Shown here: piece by piece, positions 1 to 4,431 of the stretch
How the letters are laid out: the number at the start of each line of letters is the position of its first letter
How positions within the stretch are numbered: position 1 is the stretch's first letter
Source of the DNA: Lachnospiraceae bacterium
GTDB taxonomy: Bacteria > Bacillota > Clostridia > Lachnospirales > Lachnospiraceae
Length of the DNA stretch: 5,764 nt
Reading direction: 5' to 3'
Assembly: GCA_017412265.1 (NCBI GenBank)
Contig: JAFPYK010000092.1
Location: forward strand, 1 to 5,764
Position numbers and translations under genes: made by a program
Notes under the pieces: generated by a model
Seen by the model: the letters and a program-made list of their open reading frames with translations, nothing else
Told to the model about the DNA's origin: nothing
The model's database searches: none

Positions 1-275
1 TCGGACTTCTGCGGCGCCGGCGCGGGCTCCGCTGCCTTCTCCGGTGCCTTCGGCTCTGCCTTCACAGGCTCCGCCGCCTTGACTTCCGGGGCTTTCTCGG
101 CCTTCTTCACACGCACCTGGATCTCCGCGTCCTTTCGGAACAGTCCGAGAAGACCGGCAGATTCCTTCTGCGTGACAACCATCTCTAATTCACTGCTCGG
201 CATTCCGAAATCGATGCAGGCCTTGGTAAATGCTTCATCGACCGTAGCGCCGGTAAATTTCTTCCAATCTGCCAT
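1..275 (-). CDS. jag: Jag/KhpB RNA-binding protein, N-terminal part (cut by window edge)
   Basis: Start of the Jag (SpoIIIJ-associated, also KhpB) protein. In this family a Jag_N domain is followed by a linker, a KH domain and an R3H domain; the protein binds RNA and pairs with KhpA. Only 91 codons are present, so the KH and R3H domains lie beyond position 1. Residues 1-57 look like the Jag_N domain: it opens MADWKKFTGATVDEAF and ends with the hallmark GLFGLFRKDAEIQV at 41-54. Residues 58-91 are a low-complexity Ala/Pro/Glu/Lys linker. The ATG at 273-275 has a GAGGT ribosome-binding site 11 nt upstream, a rather long spacing. It lies 37 nt after the yidC stop, consistent with the usual yidC-jag operon. 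The family call is firm; the remainder of the gene is not visible. Confidence 0.9.
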   Translation of the reverse strand, partial: MADWKKFTGATVDEAFTKACIDFGMPSSELEMVVTQKESAGLLGLFRKDAEIQVRVKKAEKAPEVKAAEPVKAEPKAPEKAAEPAPAPQKS

Positions 276-312
276 AGTTTTGTACTACCTCATCTACATT
301 CAAAACAAATGA

Positions 313-1548
313 TCAGTCACGGTCTAACATATGTGCAATTGCGGAAATGCTGCCGGAGGAGACATCCTTCCGGGACTTGTTTCCGGTGTCCTGCGTCTTC
401 TTCGGCTCCTTGTCCGAGTTCTCCGAAGCGCCGGAGGTGTTCTTCGCGTAATCGCTGATGGTCTTGCGCTCGATCGTGCGGGTGCTCTGCTGGGAATATT
501 TCTCCAGGTTCGCGTCGCGTTTCTCTCTCTTGGCGCGCTTGGCCGCAGCTTTTTCGCGGTTTTTCTCGATCAGTTCGTCCATGTCGAGGCGGTCCATCCG
601 GTTGTTGATGATCATCTGCTGTACGGTACGGAAGACAGCACCTACGATCCAGTAGAGGCCGACACCGATGGGCAGCGAGAAACCGATGACCAGGGACAGA
701 ACCCACATATACTTCATGGAGTTGTTGACGTTGTTGAGAGTCTCATTGTCCGACTTCGTCTGGTTGCCGGTAAGGGTCTTCTGAGAGAGCCACTGCGTCA
801 GGCCGGACAGGATCGGGATAATGATATGGGGGATACGTAATCCCGGCGCCTGGGTGATATCCATACCCAGGAAGGAGTTGATCTTCATGATCTTGGCGGC
901 ATTCTCGCCGATCATCCCCGAGATTGCGGGGAAGAGATCCTTCAGAGCGGTCCAGTGCTGCGAGGAAAACTTCGCGAGCAGGTCGATCGCCTGGTTCTGC
1001 GTCAGAGCAGTGTCAGCCCATTTGAATGTCGTCGTCGCCACCTGCGTTCCGAACGTGTCGCGCAGCATGTTCATGTAGCCGGGGGTCGCGATGATGCGGT
1101 CGGCGATTCCGGAATACAGGTCACGAACGGACGTGATGTATGCGGGGATCGCGTACAGGACGCGGTACATCGCGAAGAGGATCGGCATGGTGATCAGCAG
1201 CGGCAGGCAGCCGCTCGCCGGTGAGATGCCGTACTTGTCATAGAGAGCCTGCTGCTCGGCCTGCTGCTTGCGCAGGGAAGCCTCGTCTCTCTTGCCTTTG
1301 TACTTCTCGGTGATTTTATTGAGCTCGGGACTGATGATCTGCGTCAGTCTCGAGGATTTCTGCGACTTATAGTTTAAAGGAATTAGAATCGCATTAATGA
1401 TAATGGTGAAAATAATGATACAGATGGCTACATTCTCGATTCCTACGCGGGCCAGCACATTGTAGATGGCCTCCAGAATGTAACCTAAAACCTTGGAAAT
1501 CGGTCCCAGAATAAATGAACTGTTCTGGGTTAAAAACATACTGATCAA
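313..1548 (-). CDS. yidC: Membrane protein insertase YidC/Oxa1 family
   Basis: YidC inserts and folds membrane proteins, alone or with the Sec translocon. The 411-residue protein has an N-terminal hydrophobic or amphipathic helix (about 11-36) with no lipobox cysteine, unlike B. subtilis SpoIIIJ. Then come TM1 (38-58), a charged cytoplasmic hairpin (59-112), TM2 with the family motif SGCLPLLITMPILFAMY (112-128), an extended outside loop (about 138-238), TM3 (239-256), and TM4-TM5 (277-312) with PIGVGLYW. A Lys/Arg-rich tail (329-350) and a polar C terminus follow. At about 411 residues it is much longer than the roughly 260 of SpoIIIJ, because of the outside loop and the tail. The start is TTG: GGGAGG lies 5 nt upstream of it, whereas the in-frame ATG at 1537-1539 would be 14 nt away. 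Asn52 occupies the place of the conserved groove arginine. It is followed by jag and preceded by yidD, 74 nt away. Confidence 0.96.
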   Translation of the reverse strand: MISMFLTQNSSFILGPISKVLGYILEAIYNVLARVGIENVAICIIIFTIIINAILIPLNYKSQKSSRLTQIISPELNKITEKYKGKRDEASLRKQQAEQQALYDKYGISPASGCLPLLITMPILFAMYRVLYAIPAYITSVRDLYSGIADRIIATPGYMNMLRDTFGTQVATTTFKWADTALTQNQAIDLLAKFSSQHWTALKDLFPAISGMIGENAAKIMKINSFLGMDITQAPGLRIPHIIIPILSGLTQWLSQKTLTGNQTKSDNETLNNVNNSMKYMWVLSLVIGFSLPIGVGLYWIVGAVFRTVQQMIINNRMDRLDMDELIEKNREKAAAKRAKREKRDANLEKYSQQSTRTIERKTISDYAKNTSGASENSDKEPKKTQDTGNKSRKDVSSGSISAIAHMLDRD

Positions 1549-1553
1549 ATCGT

Positions 1554-1559
1554 CCTCCC
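1554..1559 (-). promoter_or_regulatory. Shine-Dalgarno of yidC, supports the TTG start
   Basis: GGGAGG on the minus strand ends 5 nt before the TTG at 1546-1548. It is 14 nt before the next in-frame ATG, so spacing favours TTG as the initiator. Confidence 0.75.
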
Positions 1560-1622
1560 AGACTTCCTATGTCTTCCCGGTACTCCCTGTCATAATTCGA
1601 AAATATGGATATCGTCCTGCTG

Positions 1623-1835
1623 TTATGGCACCGGGTCATATCCTCCCTTACAGAAAGGATTGCATCGTAAGATCCTCCAGATGGCTAAGAGACCTCCCTT
1701 GGCCGCGCCGTGCTTCTCGATCGCGATAATCGCGTACTCCGAGCAGGTCGGGCAGAATCTGCAGGTGGGATATCTCTTCATAGGAGACAGATACTTTCGG
1801 TAAAACTTGATAGGCGCAATCAATAATTTCTTCAC
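1623..1835 (-). CDS. yidD: Membrane protein insertion efficiency factor YidD
   Basis: A 70-residue member of the YidD family (haemolytic domain, formerly UPF0161), a small membrane-associated protein that helps YidC-dependent insertion. Diagnostic stretches are LSPMKRYPTCRFCPTCSEY (16-34), HGAAKGGLLAIWRILRCNPF (42-61) and the terminal GGYDPVP. Five cysteines are present (25, 28, 31, 58, 62); Cys28 sits where I recall Tyr, His or another residue in many homologues. The start is GTG at 1833-1835, since AGGAAGG lies 6 nt upstream and the homologous region begins there; the frame stays open further upstream only within rnpA. The gene begins 16 nt after the rnpA stop, so the two are very probably co-transcribed and perhaps translationally coupled. 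Confidence 0.95.
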   Translation of the reverse strand: MKKLLIAPIKFYRKYLSPMKRYPTCRFCPTCSEYAIIAIEKHGAAKGGLLAIWRILRCNPFCKGGYDPVP

Positions 1836-1841
1836 GTCAGG

Positions 1842-1848
1842 CCTTCCT
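1842..1848 (-). promoter_or_regulatory. Shine-Dalgarno of yidD, supports the GTG start
   Basis: AGGAAGG on the minus strand lies 6 nt before the GTG at 1833-1835, in the 16-nt gap after rnpA. No in-frame ATG competes nearby. Confidence 0.7.
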
Positions 1849-1851
1849 CTC

Positions 1852-2181
1852 TCAGGCTTTCGGCAGTTTGTGCGCCGAAAGCGCACGCAGCACGGCCTTC
1901 TCGACCGCTGCGTAATCCTCCCCCTTCGCGTCGGACCTTGCGACCGCCACGAAGTCATAGCCCGCGGGGACCTCCTGCGCGTGCAGGCGGAATACCTCGC
2001 GGATCAGCCTCTTAACCCGGTGGCGGACCACGCTGTTGCCTACCTTCTTGCTGACCGTGATACCGACACGGGAGATCTCCCGGCCGTTCGGCACGGCATA
2101 GAGAATCAGCAGCCTCGTTCCCTTCGAAACACCGGTGCGAAATACGTTCTGAAATTCGGTATTCTTCTTCAGTGACTCCAT
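1852..2181 (-). CDS. rnpA: Ribonuclease P protein component
   Basis: The small basic protein subunit of RNase P, which binds the catalytic RNA and assists removal of the 5' leader of precursor tRNAs. The 109-residue product has the family layout: MESLKKNTEFQNVFRTG at the N terminus, a central strand region (RVGITVSKK, 38-46), and the RNR-type motif KKVGNSVVRHRVKRLIRE at 45-62, with His in place of the middle Asn. A tail ending in HKLPKA follows. The ATG at 2179-2181 matches the start expected for the family and has GAGGGAGA about 9 nt upstream. The frame is open for 92 more codons upstream, through rpmH, but that stretch shows no RnpA homology I recognise. A terminator-like hairpin separates it from rpmH. 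yidD follows after 16 nt. Confidence 0.96.
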   Translation of the reverse strand: MESLKKNTEFQNVFRTGVSKGTRLLILYAVPNGREISRVGITVSKKVGNSVVRHRVKRLIREVFRLHAQEVPAGYDFVAVARSDAKGEDYAAVEKAVLRALSAHKLPKA

Positions 2182-2209
2182 AGAATCCGGTCTCCCTCTT
2201 CGCATAATT

Positions 2210-2226
2210 CCGGCGTCCTGCGCCGG
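2210..2226 (-). repeat. GC-rich hairpin upstream of rnpA
   Basis: A perfect 6-bp inverted repeat, CCGGCG and CGCCGG, with a 5-nt loop. It lies in the rnpA leader about 11 nt upstream of its ribosome-binding site. No T-tract follows, so it is not a terminator on its own. It may stabilise a processed rnpA mRNA end, but no function can be assigned. Confidence 0.5.
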
Positions 2227-2238
2227 GATATAACTAGC

Positions 2239-2272
2239 AAAAAGAGGCTGCCCCGCAATCTGCGCGCAGCCT
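2239..2272 (-). terminator. Rho-independent terminator or attenuator between rpmH and rnpA
   Basis: On the minus strand, AGGCTGC (2272-2266) pairs perfectly with GCAGCCT (2251-2245), with possible inner CGC/GCG pairs. It is followed by C and five T residues (2243-2239). It lies 43 nt after the rpmH stop and 57 nt before rnpA. The likely role is partial termination, so that abundant L34 is made in excess over the RNase P protein. Stem and T-tract are seen directly; partial read-through is inference. Confidence 0.75.
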
Positions 2273-2315
2273 TCCTGCAAGAAGAACTCTTCCCGAAATA
2301 TCGCCTGATCCAATC

Positions 2316-2450
2316 TTATGCGGATATTTTCTTTCTTCCTTTTGCTCTTCTGTTCGATAAAACCTTTCTGCCGTTGGCAGTCAGCATTCTCTTTCTGAAA
2401 CCGTGCACTCTTGCGTGAGATTTCTTCTTCGGCTGGAATGTCATCTTCAT
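2316..2450 (-). CDS. rpmH: 50S ribosomal protein L34
   Basis: A 44-residue, extremely basic protein of the large ribosomal subunit that packs against 23S rRNA. The translation starts MKMTFQPKKKSHARVHGF, continues through RKRMLTANGRKVLSNRRAKG and ends RKKISA, which is L34 over its full length. The ATG at 2448-2450 is preceded by a near-perfect Shine-Dalgarno AAGGAGGTG, 8 nt away. It is the first gene of the leftward operon, with a consensus-like promoter at 2522-2550 and a leader of about 65 nt. A terminator-like hairpin downstream probably limits read-through into rnpA. Adjacency to rnpA and dnaA is the classical bacterial arrangement. Confidence 0.98.
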   Translation of the reverse strand: MKMTFQPKKKSHARVHGFRKRMLTANGRKVLSNRRAKGRKKISA

Positions 2451-2458
2451 GTCCCAAA

Positions 2459-2467
2459 CACCTCCTT
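2459..2467 (-). promoter_or_regulatory. Strong Shine-Dalgarno of rpmH
   Basis: AAGGAGGTG on the minus strand is nearly fully complementary to the 16S rRNA 3' end and lies 8 nt before the rpmH ATG. A TTG at 2455-2457 is only 1 nt from this site, too close for efficient use, so the site sets rpmH as the gene translated from here. Confidence 0.85.
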
Positions 2468-2521
2468 CTTGATATAGTTAAAAAACCTATGATTAGTTCT
2501 TTTCAAACGATATCACGCTAT

Positions 2522-2550
2522 ATTCTACTATCATTTTTTTCTTCCGTCAA
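2522..2550 (-). promoter_or_regulatory. Housekeeping-sigma promoter of the rpmH operon
   Basis: On the minus strand, -35 TTGACG (2550-2545) and -10 TAGAAT (2527-2522) are separated by exactly 17 nt; each matches consensus at five of six positions. Transcription should begin near 2515, giving an rpmH leader of about 65 nt. The upstream DNA is AT-rich. Confidence 0.8.
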
Positions 2551-2667
2551 GTACAACATATAGTGGGTACCGTCACGGGAAATCCCCTAGCGGAAGTCCC
2601 CGTCCGGGCAGGAAGGCATTATTTGCATTATATAAGAAAGAATTCGCCCAATAAGAGGCTCCGTCGG

Positions 2668-2696
2668 TTGAAAAATCAACGGTTTTTTGGTAAAAT
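2668..2696 (+). promoter_or_regulatory. dnaA promoter with extended -10
   Basis: -35 TTGAAA (2668-2673) and -10 TAAAAT (2691-2696) are 17 nt apart, each five of six to consensus, with TGG just before the -10 (extended -10). Expected transcription start is near 2703, giving a leader of about 37 nt. A small palindrome, GTTGA-AAAA-TCAAC (2667-2680), overlaps the -35 and the spacer. No DnaA box lies nearby, so autoregulation through a classical box here is not supported. Confidence 0.75.
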
Positions 2697-2739
2697 AAAA
2701 GGGTATATGTGTTTCCTGTAATTTGAAGGATTTTGAACC

Positions 2740-4173
2740 ATGAACAACGAACAGATCAAGCAAAAACTGGCAGCTGTATGGGAAGAGATCAAGACCAACT
2801 GCCGCTATGAATTTGAATTTACCGAATTCAGCGATAACCTGTTTATCAAGCCTCTGACGCTGCTGGACGTGGCCGACGGACGCATCCTGATCGCCTACGA
2901 CGGCAAGAATGACGTGGGCAAGGACGTGCTCGAGCGCAAGGTCGGTACGCCTCTGGGAGCCATCATCCCGCTCTACCTGGATGAGGAGGACGCGGATGTG
3001 ACGCTGGAGTTTTTCTCCCCGAAGGAAGCGGAGGAGTACCGGCAACGCGGAAGGGCGGAGGCTCAGCCGGCGCAGTCGAAAGCGGCTCTGACGCCGATGC
3101 AGACGAACCTGAATCCGAAGTATACGTTTGACAATTTTGTCGTAGGCAACAACAACAGCATGGCCCGCGCGGCAGCCCTGGCGGTCGCGGAGGCTCCGGG
3201 AGAGTTCTACAATCCCCTCTATATCTACGGAGGTGTGGGACTCGGCAAGACGCACCTGATGCACGCGATCGCGCATTACGCGCTCGAGCATCACGCGATG
3301 CGCCAGGCGAAGAAGCCGGAGAATGAGCGCGTTCCTTTCAACGTCATGTATGTGACCGGCGAGGTCTTCACGAACGAGCTGATTGAGGCGCTCCGGGGCG
3401 GCAAGTCCGACACCGCGACCGCGGAATTCCGGGCGAAGTACCGCAACGTCGACATGCTTCTCATCGATGATATCCAGTTTATCATCGGCAAGGAGCGTAC
3501 GCAGGAGGAGTTCTTCCATACATTTAACAGTCTCTACGGCAACAACCGCCAGCTGATTATCTCCTCGGATAAGCCGCCGAAGGATTTCTCGATGATTGAG
3601 GAACGGCTGCTCTCCAGATTTGAGATGGGCCTGACGGTAGATATCCAGGCGCCGGACTATGAGACGCGTATGGCGATCCTCCGCAACAAGGCGGACGACG
3701 TGCAGCTGCACCTGGACGATGACATCTTCGATTACATCGCGACGAACATCCGCTCGAATATCCGTGAGCTGGAGGGCGCGCTCAACAAGATCAACGTCTA
3801 TGCTCGCTTAAAGCACCTGGACATCACGCCGGAGCTTGCGAAGGAGGCCCTGAAGGACCTGGTCTCGCCGAACTCCGGAGGCGTCGCGATCACGCCGGAG
3901 CTCATCATCAAGATCGTGACCGATTACTACGCGGTCACCATGGACGACCTGTTCTCGTCGAAGAAGAGCCGGGACATCACGATCCCGCGCCAGGTCACCA
4001 TGTATCTGCTGCGCCAGTATACGGACATGACGCTGGACGAGATCGGAGATTATATGAGGAGAGACCATTCCACCGTGATCTCCGGTATCCGCAAGATCGA
4101 GAAGATGATCGGCGCGGATCCGTCGACGGCCAACACCATCGACGCCCTGGGCAAGCGCATCAGCCCGGACTGA
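2740..4173 (+). CDS. dnaA: Chromosomal replication initiator protein DnaA
   Basis: An AAA+ ATPase that binds DnaA boxes, opens oriC and recruits helicase. The 477 residues divide as follows. Domain I is about 1-90; it is divergent and lacks the tryptophan found after EFS in E. coli. A short linker spans about 95-124. The AAA+ domain begins NPKYTFDNFVVGNNN (125-139) and has Walker A GGVGLGKT (164-171), Walker B LLIDDIQ (240-246), box VII ERLLSRF with arginine finger Arg293, and sensor II NIRELEGAL (340-348) with Arg342. Domain IV is about 383-477, with PRQV (416-419) and the DNA-contact signature RDHSTV (441-446). An insertion of roughly a dozen residues sits near 184-200, before the strand NVMYV, compared with the B. 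subtilis sequence as I recall it. The ATG has GAAGGA 9 nt upstream and a good promoter at 2668-2696. It is followed by oriC and dnaN. Confidence 0.98.
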   Translation: MNNEQIKQKLAAVWEEIKTNCRYEFEFTEFSDNLFIKPLTLLDVADGRILIAYDGKNDVGKDVLERKVGTPLGAIIPLYLDEEDADVTLEFFSPKEAEEYRQRGRAEAQPAQSKAALTPMQTNLNPKYTFDNFVVGNNNSMARAAALAVAEAPGEFYNPLYIYGGVGLGKTHLMHAIAHYALEHHAMRQAKKPENERVPFNVMYVTGEVFTNELIEALRGGKSDTATAEFRAKYRNVDMLLIDDIQFIIGKERTQEEFFHTFNSLYGNNRQLIISSDKPPKDFSMIEERLLSRFEMGLTVDIQAPDYETRMAILRNKADDVQLHLDDDIFDYIATNIRSNIRELEGALNKINVYARLKHLDITPELAKEALKDLVSPNSGGVAITPELIIKIVTDYYAVTMDDLFSSKKSRDITIPRQVTMYLLRQYTDMTLDEIGDYMRRDHSTVISGIRKIEKMIGADPSTANTIDALGKRISPD

Positions 4174-4174
4174 T

Positions 4175-4183
4175 TGTGGATAA
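4175..4183 (-). promoter_or_regulatory. DnaA box, perfect consensus
   Basis: Reads TTATCCACA on the minus strand, an exact match to the consensus box. It begins 2 nt after the dnaA stop codon and is probably the strongest DnaA site of the origin. Confidence 0.9.
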
Positions 4184-4218
4184 CTCTGTGAACAGAGTGT
4201 TAGAATCCTGTGGATTCT
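4183..4218. repeat. Two short hairpins after dnaA
   Basis: ACTCTG-TGAA-CAGAGT (4183-4198, 6-bp stem) and AGAATCC-TGT-GGATTCT (4202-4218, 7-bp stem) stand side by side between the first two DnaA boxes. The second could end some dnaA transcripts, but only a short T run follows, so a terminator is not supported. Confidence 0.55.
4209..4217 (-). promoter_or_regulatory. Degenerate DnaA box inside a hairpin
   Basis: Reads GAATCCACA on the minus strand, two mismatches from TTATCCACA. It overlaps the 7-bp inverted repeat at 4202-4218, so binding and extrusion of the hairpin could compete. Functional status is uncertain. Confidence 0.45.
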
Positions 4219-4219
4219 T

Positions 4220-4228
4220 TGTGGATGA
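4220..4228 (-). promoter_or_regulatory. DnaA box, one mismatch, in left arm of inverted repeat
   Basis: Reads TCATCCACA on the minus strand, one mismatch from consensus. It is the mirror partner of the identical box at 4254-4262, both inside the arms of the 14-bp inverted repeat. Confidence 0.75.
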
Positions 4229-4253
4229 TATTTCTTCAACAAATCATTCCACA

Positions 4254-4262
4254 TCATCCACA
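4254..4262 (+). promoter_or_regulatory. DnaA box, one mismatch, in right arm of inverted repeat
   Basis: Reads TCATCCACA on the plus strand, identical to the box at 4220-4228 but opposite in direction. It directly abuts a weaker CCACA nonamer (CATTCCACA, 4245-4253, three mismatches), giving a tandem pair with 9-nt spacing. Confidence 0.75.
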
Positions 4263-4288
4263 AAGATGTAACAAGAATCATAACAGAG

Positions 4289-4297
4289 TTTTCCACG
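4289..4297 (+). promoter_or_regulatory. Degenerate DnaA box
   Basis: TTTTCCACG, two mismatches from TTATCCACA, same direction as the other right-half boxes. Likely weak if used. Confidence 0.4.
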
Positions 4298-4340
4298 GGC
4301 AATTTTCCGAAAAATCAAGGAATCATAAGGGTTCCGGGAG

Positions 4341-4357
4341 TTTTCCACATTTCCACA
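4341..4357 (+). promoter_or_regulatory. Tandem DnaA boxes next to the AT-rich segment
   Basis: TTTTCCACA (4341-4349, one mismatch) overlaps ATTTCCACA (4349-4357, two mismatches) by one base. Both point rightward towards a CCC patch and the AT-rich stretch before dnaN. This is the place and direction expected for boxes that load DnaA onto an unwinding element. Confidence 0.65.
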
Positions 4358-4381
4358 CCCTCTATGATGACGATGACGAAT

Positions 4382-4387
4382 TATAAT
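4382..4387 (+). promoter_or_regulatory. Candidate -10 element of dnaN promoter
   Basis: A perfect TATAAT, 45 bp before the dnaN ATG. No good -35 lies 16-18 nt upstream and there is no TG extension, so the promoter is uncertain. It sits within the AT-rich 4379-4406 segment that is also the best candidate for the DNA unwinding element. Confidence 0.4.
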
Positions 4388-4431
4388 AAAATGATTGATA
4401 GATTAAGCGAAGAGAGGAGTCTGCACATATC

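Larger units (their letters stand above)
2451..2739. other. Divergent rpmH-dnaA intergenic region
   Basis: This 289-bp stretch has no gene. It contains the two divergent promoters, the rpmH leader and, between them, a GC-rich patch (about 2570-2620) with small inverted repeats such as GGGA-AA-TCCC (2577-2586) and CCCG-TC-CGGG (2599-2608). I find no TTATCCACA-like box on either strand here; the CCACA core is absent. The dnaA ribosome-binding site GAAGGA (2725-2730) lies 9 nt from the ATG. Confidence 0.8.
4216..4266. repeat. 14-bp perfect inverted repeat in oriC
   Basis: The left arm TCTTTGTGGATGAT (4216-4229) is the exact reverse complement of the right arm ATCATCCACAAAGA (4253-4266). The arms are separated by a 23-nt AT-rich centre. 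Each arm contains one TCATCCACA DnaA box, so the repeat presents two inverted boxes. Not followed by a T-tract, hence not a terminator. Confidence 0.85.
4174..4431. other. oriC: Probable chromosomal replication origin (oriC) between dnaA and dnaN
   Basis: This 258-bp gene-free stretch holds all the CCACA-core nonamers seen between genes: three on the minus strand (4175, 4209, 4220) and five on the plus strand (4245, 4254, 4289, 4341, 4349). It also contains a chain of inverted repeats (4183-4198, 4202-4218, 4216-4266) and an AT-rich segment at its right end (4379-4406). Position between dnaA and dnaN, one perfect TTATCCACA box and the clustering make it a textbook oriC. The lack of boxes upstream of dnaA suggests a single-cluster origin. 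The boxes are seen directly; origin activity is inferred. Confidence 0.88.

Noticed and set aside
79..1224. Plus-strand open frames opposite jag and yidC
   Set aside because: They overlap firmly identified minus-strand genes and show no family features or ribosome-binding sites.
1836..1958. Upstream extension of yidD into rnpA
   Set aside because: YidD homology starts at the GTG (1833-1835), which has its own Shine-Dalgarno; the extension is rnpA read in another frame.
2587..3711. 374-codon open frame on the minus strand opposite dnaA
   Set aside because: It lies antisense to the certain dnaA gene and has an Arg/Leu/His-rich composition typical of a shadow frame; no ribosome-binding site or homology was recognised.
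4202..4220. Hairpin AGAATCC/GGATTCT as a dnaA terminator
   Set aside because: The stem is AT-rich and followed by only a few T residues interrupted by GTGG; it overlaps a DnaA box and better fits origin structure.
4364..4378. Trinucleotide tract as canonical DnaA-trios
   Set aside because: The triplet pattern does not match the 3'-[G/A]A[T/A]-5' consensus in any phase on the expected strand, so only a resemblance in layout is claimed.
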